From positions 1 to 64,000 of the forward strand of contig QFQP01000031.1 in assembly GCA_003243425.1 (NCBI GenBank): DNA of 64,000 bases, read 5' to 3'. The translations under genes were made by a program, and so were the position numbers. The notes under the pieces were generated by a model. It was not told where the DNA came from. It was given only the letters and a program-made list of their open reading frames with translations, and did not search any database. Shown piece after piece: positions 63,103-64,000 of this stretch. The stretch comes from Archangium gephyra. Its GTDB lineage: Bacteria > Myxococcota > Myxococcia > Myxococcales > Myxococcaceae. Each line of letters begins with the position of its first letter. Within the stretch, counting starts at the first letter, position 1.

Positions 63103-63749
63103 AGAAGCTGGCCGTCATCGCGCTGTTGCTCGGTGCGTGCGGCCCGTTGCCGGTGGTCGACGCCGGGGTCGAAGTTCCAGACTCCGGTGTCGAGCCCGTC
63201 GACGCGGGCGCGCCCGTGAACCCGTGGGCGGATCGCGTGGTGTCGTTCACGCCTGGCGTCGGCGCGGGCTTCGGCCAGGACGCGTTTCCGCAGGTCGTGC
63301 TCGGCGCACCGCGAGGTCAGGGCGCAAGCTCGGGGAGCCTCGACGTGCTCTCGCTCGGCCGCGAAGGTGTCATCACGCTGGAGTTCACCGACCTCGTGGT
63401 GGTCGATGGCCCGGGCGTGGACCTGCTGGTGTTCGAAAACGCGTTCAGCGGCTTCGTAGAGACCGGCGTCGTCGCGGTGAGTGACGATGGCGTCGATTGG
63501 CGCGCGTTCGCGTGCGACGGCGGCACGGGCTGCGCGGGCGTCAACCCGGTGTTCTCGCACCCCGACAACGGAATTTCGGGAACGGACCCCAGCGTGGCGG
63601 GCGGTGACGCGTTCGATCTCGCCGACGTCGGACTTCAGCGCGCGCGCTTCGTGCGCATCACCGACAGCGGGGCCAACCGCTTCTACGCGCCGCCGGGTGG
63701 CGGGTTCGATCTCGACGCGCTGAGCGTGGTGAATGGGGTCGCGCCGTAG
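63099..63749 (+). CDS. Second lipoprotein of the cobalamin-controlled operon
   Basis: 216 residues from GTG 63099, overlapping the previous stop by 4 bases (GTGA). Lipobox LGAC in MKKLAVIALLLGAC, a short DAG linker, then VVSFTPGVGAGFGQDAFPQVVLGAPRGQGASSGSLDVLSLGREG, DLLVFENAF and WRAFAC. I recall cell-surface proteins with this FxxGxGAGFGxxxxPxxVLG pattern in cobalamin-uptake gene sets of other phyla. It probably works with the propeller lipoprotein in corrinoid capture. No btuB-type receptor gene lies in the window. Confidence 0.83.
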   Translation: MKKLAVIALLLGACGPLPVVDAGVEVPDSGVEPVDAGAPVNPWADRVVSFTPGVGAGFGQDAFPQVVLGAPRGQGASSGSLDVLSLGREGVITLEFTDLVVVDGPGVDLLVFENAFSGFVETGVVAVSDDGVDWRAFACDGGTGCAGVNPVFSHPDNGISGTDPSVAGGDAFDLADVGLQRARFVRITDSGANRFYAPPGGGFDLDALSVVNGVAP

Positions 63750-63815
63750 GCTTTCCGCGAGAAGAGTCTCGGTGTCGGGGCCGTGCGCGCCGGCGCGTGC
63801 TTGAGTCCACGCGGC

Positions 63816-64000
63816 ATGAAGAAGCAGTTGTGGGAAGCAGTGCTGAAGTCGCCGGACAACCTCGACGCGCGGCTGGTGTACGCCGACGCGTTGACCGAAG
63901 ACGGCGACCCGCGCGGCGAGTTCATTTCACTGCAGTGCCGAATGGCCGCGAATCGGCTCCGTGGCGCGGCGCTCAAAGAAGCCAGGGCGCGCGAGGCGGA
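63816..64000 (+). CDS. Repeat-companion (TIGR02996) domain protein, truncated by window end
   Basis: The first 61 residues from ATG 63816 read LWEAVLKSPDNLDARLVYADALTEDGDPRGEFISLQC, which is the TIGR02996 repeat-companion domain common in Myxococcota, usually followed by leucine-rich or other repeats. The rest lies beyond the window. Confidence 0.8.
   Translation, partial: MKKQLWEAVLKSPDNLDARLVYADALTEDGDPRGEFISLQCRMAANRLRGAALKEARAREA

Noticed and set aside
1..64000. Mobile elements, prophage, tRNA or rRNA genes
   Set aside because: None of the expected transposase or integrase motifs, att-like repeats, or RNA gene signatures were seen.

Overview
The window is high-GC DNA with strong G/C preference at third codon positions, so many genes carry long mirror ORFs on the opposite strand. 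Gene content points to a member of the Myxococcota (myxobacteria and relatives). It has many lipoproteins with Asp-Ala-Gly-rich or Gly-Gly-Gly-Ser-Ala-Thr linkers, eukaryote-type Ser/Thr kinases, a sigma factor resembling a myxobacterial family, an esterase with a possible MYXO-CTERM tail, a TIGR02996-type repeat-companion domain and DUF2330. No rRNA, tRNA, insertion sequence, prophage or CRISPR array was seen. The organism assignment is inference from gene style.

Layout. 0.2-5.3 kb: a Cys-rich secreted protein, an SRPBCC protein divergent from an AraC regulator, thioredoxin, a DUF4412-like protein and a frameshifted TPR gene. 5.3-9.7 kb: a CstA transporter, a surface lipoprotein, a sigma factor and a TerB-like protein. 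9.7-13.4 kb (minus strand): a small membrane protein, a Ser/Thr kinase carrying an anti-sigma-type zinc motif, a hypothetical protein and a MarR regulator. 13.5-17.4 kb: a broken three-domain gene (aldo/keto reductase, polynucleotide-kinase-like, HAD-like), an outer-membrane-assembly-like set (POTRA lipoprotein and SurA-like protein) and a frameshifted DUF3052 gene. 17.4-26.9 kb: a pectinacetylesterase-like lipoprotein, a membrane Fe-S (HdrD-like) oxidoreductase, peroxiredoxin, DUF2330 protein, hybrid histidine kinase, Ser/Thr kinase and aldose epimerase. 27-32 kb: a complete TolC/DevC/DevA/DevB exporter operon with a divergent TetR regulator. 32-38 kb: a three-gene translationally coupled membrane operon, a truncated hydrolase, a PHB-depolymerase-like esterase, NTF2-like, GyrI-like, AraC and DUF6010 genes. 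38-42 kb: a GlxA-type regulator, cystathionine beta-synthase, MarR, then a deletion scar joining half a DUF2809 gene to a headless LysR gene. 42-45 kb: two repeat-rich lipoproteins (an 18-bp minisatellite protein and a collagen-like protein). 45-52 kb: an RND efflux operon with a divergent LysR. 52-57 kb: a kelch/Cys-rich lipoprotein, a protein that is about half methionine, and a zinc-metalloprotease lipoprotein. 57-61.6 kb: a VOC/MarR divergent pair with a clear palindromic operator, an SDR, an XRE-cupin regulator with a 44-residue small protein upstream, two tandem STAS-like paralogues and a YebC regulator. 61.65-63.75 kb: a cobalamin riboswitch in front of two surface lipoproteins.

The most novel-looking items are the Met-rich protein (53851-54234), the riboswitch-controlled lipoprotein pair, the kinase-HAD-reductase fusion, and the sigma factor/zinc-finger kinase neighbourhood. 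At least five genes carry single 1-2 base frameshifts, often in short homopolymer or dinucleotide runs. These may be real decay or residual sequencing errors, and reads would decide.
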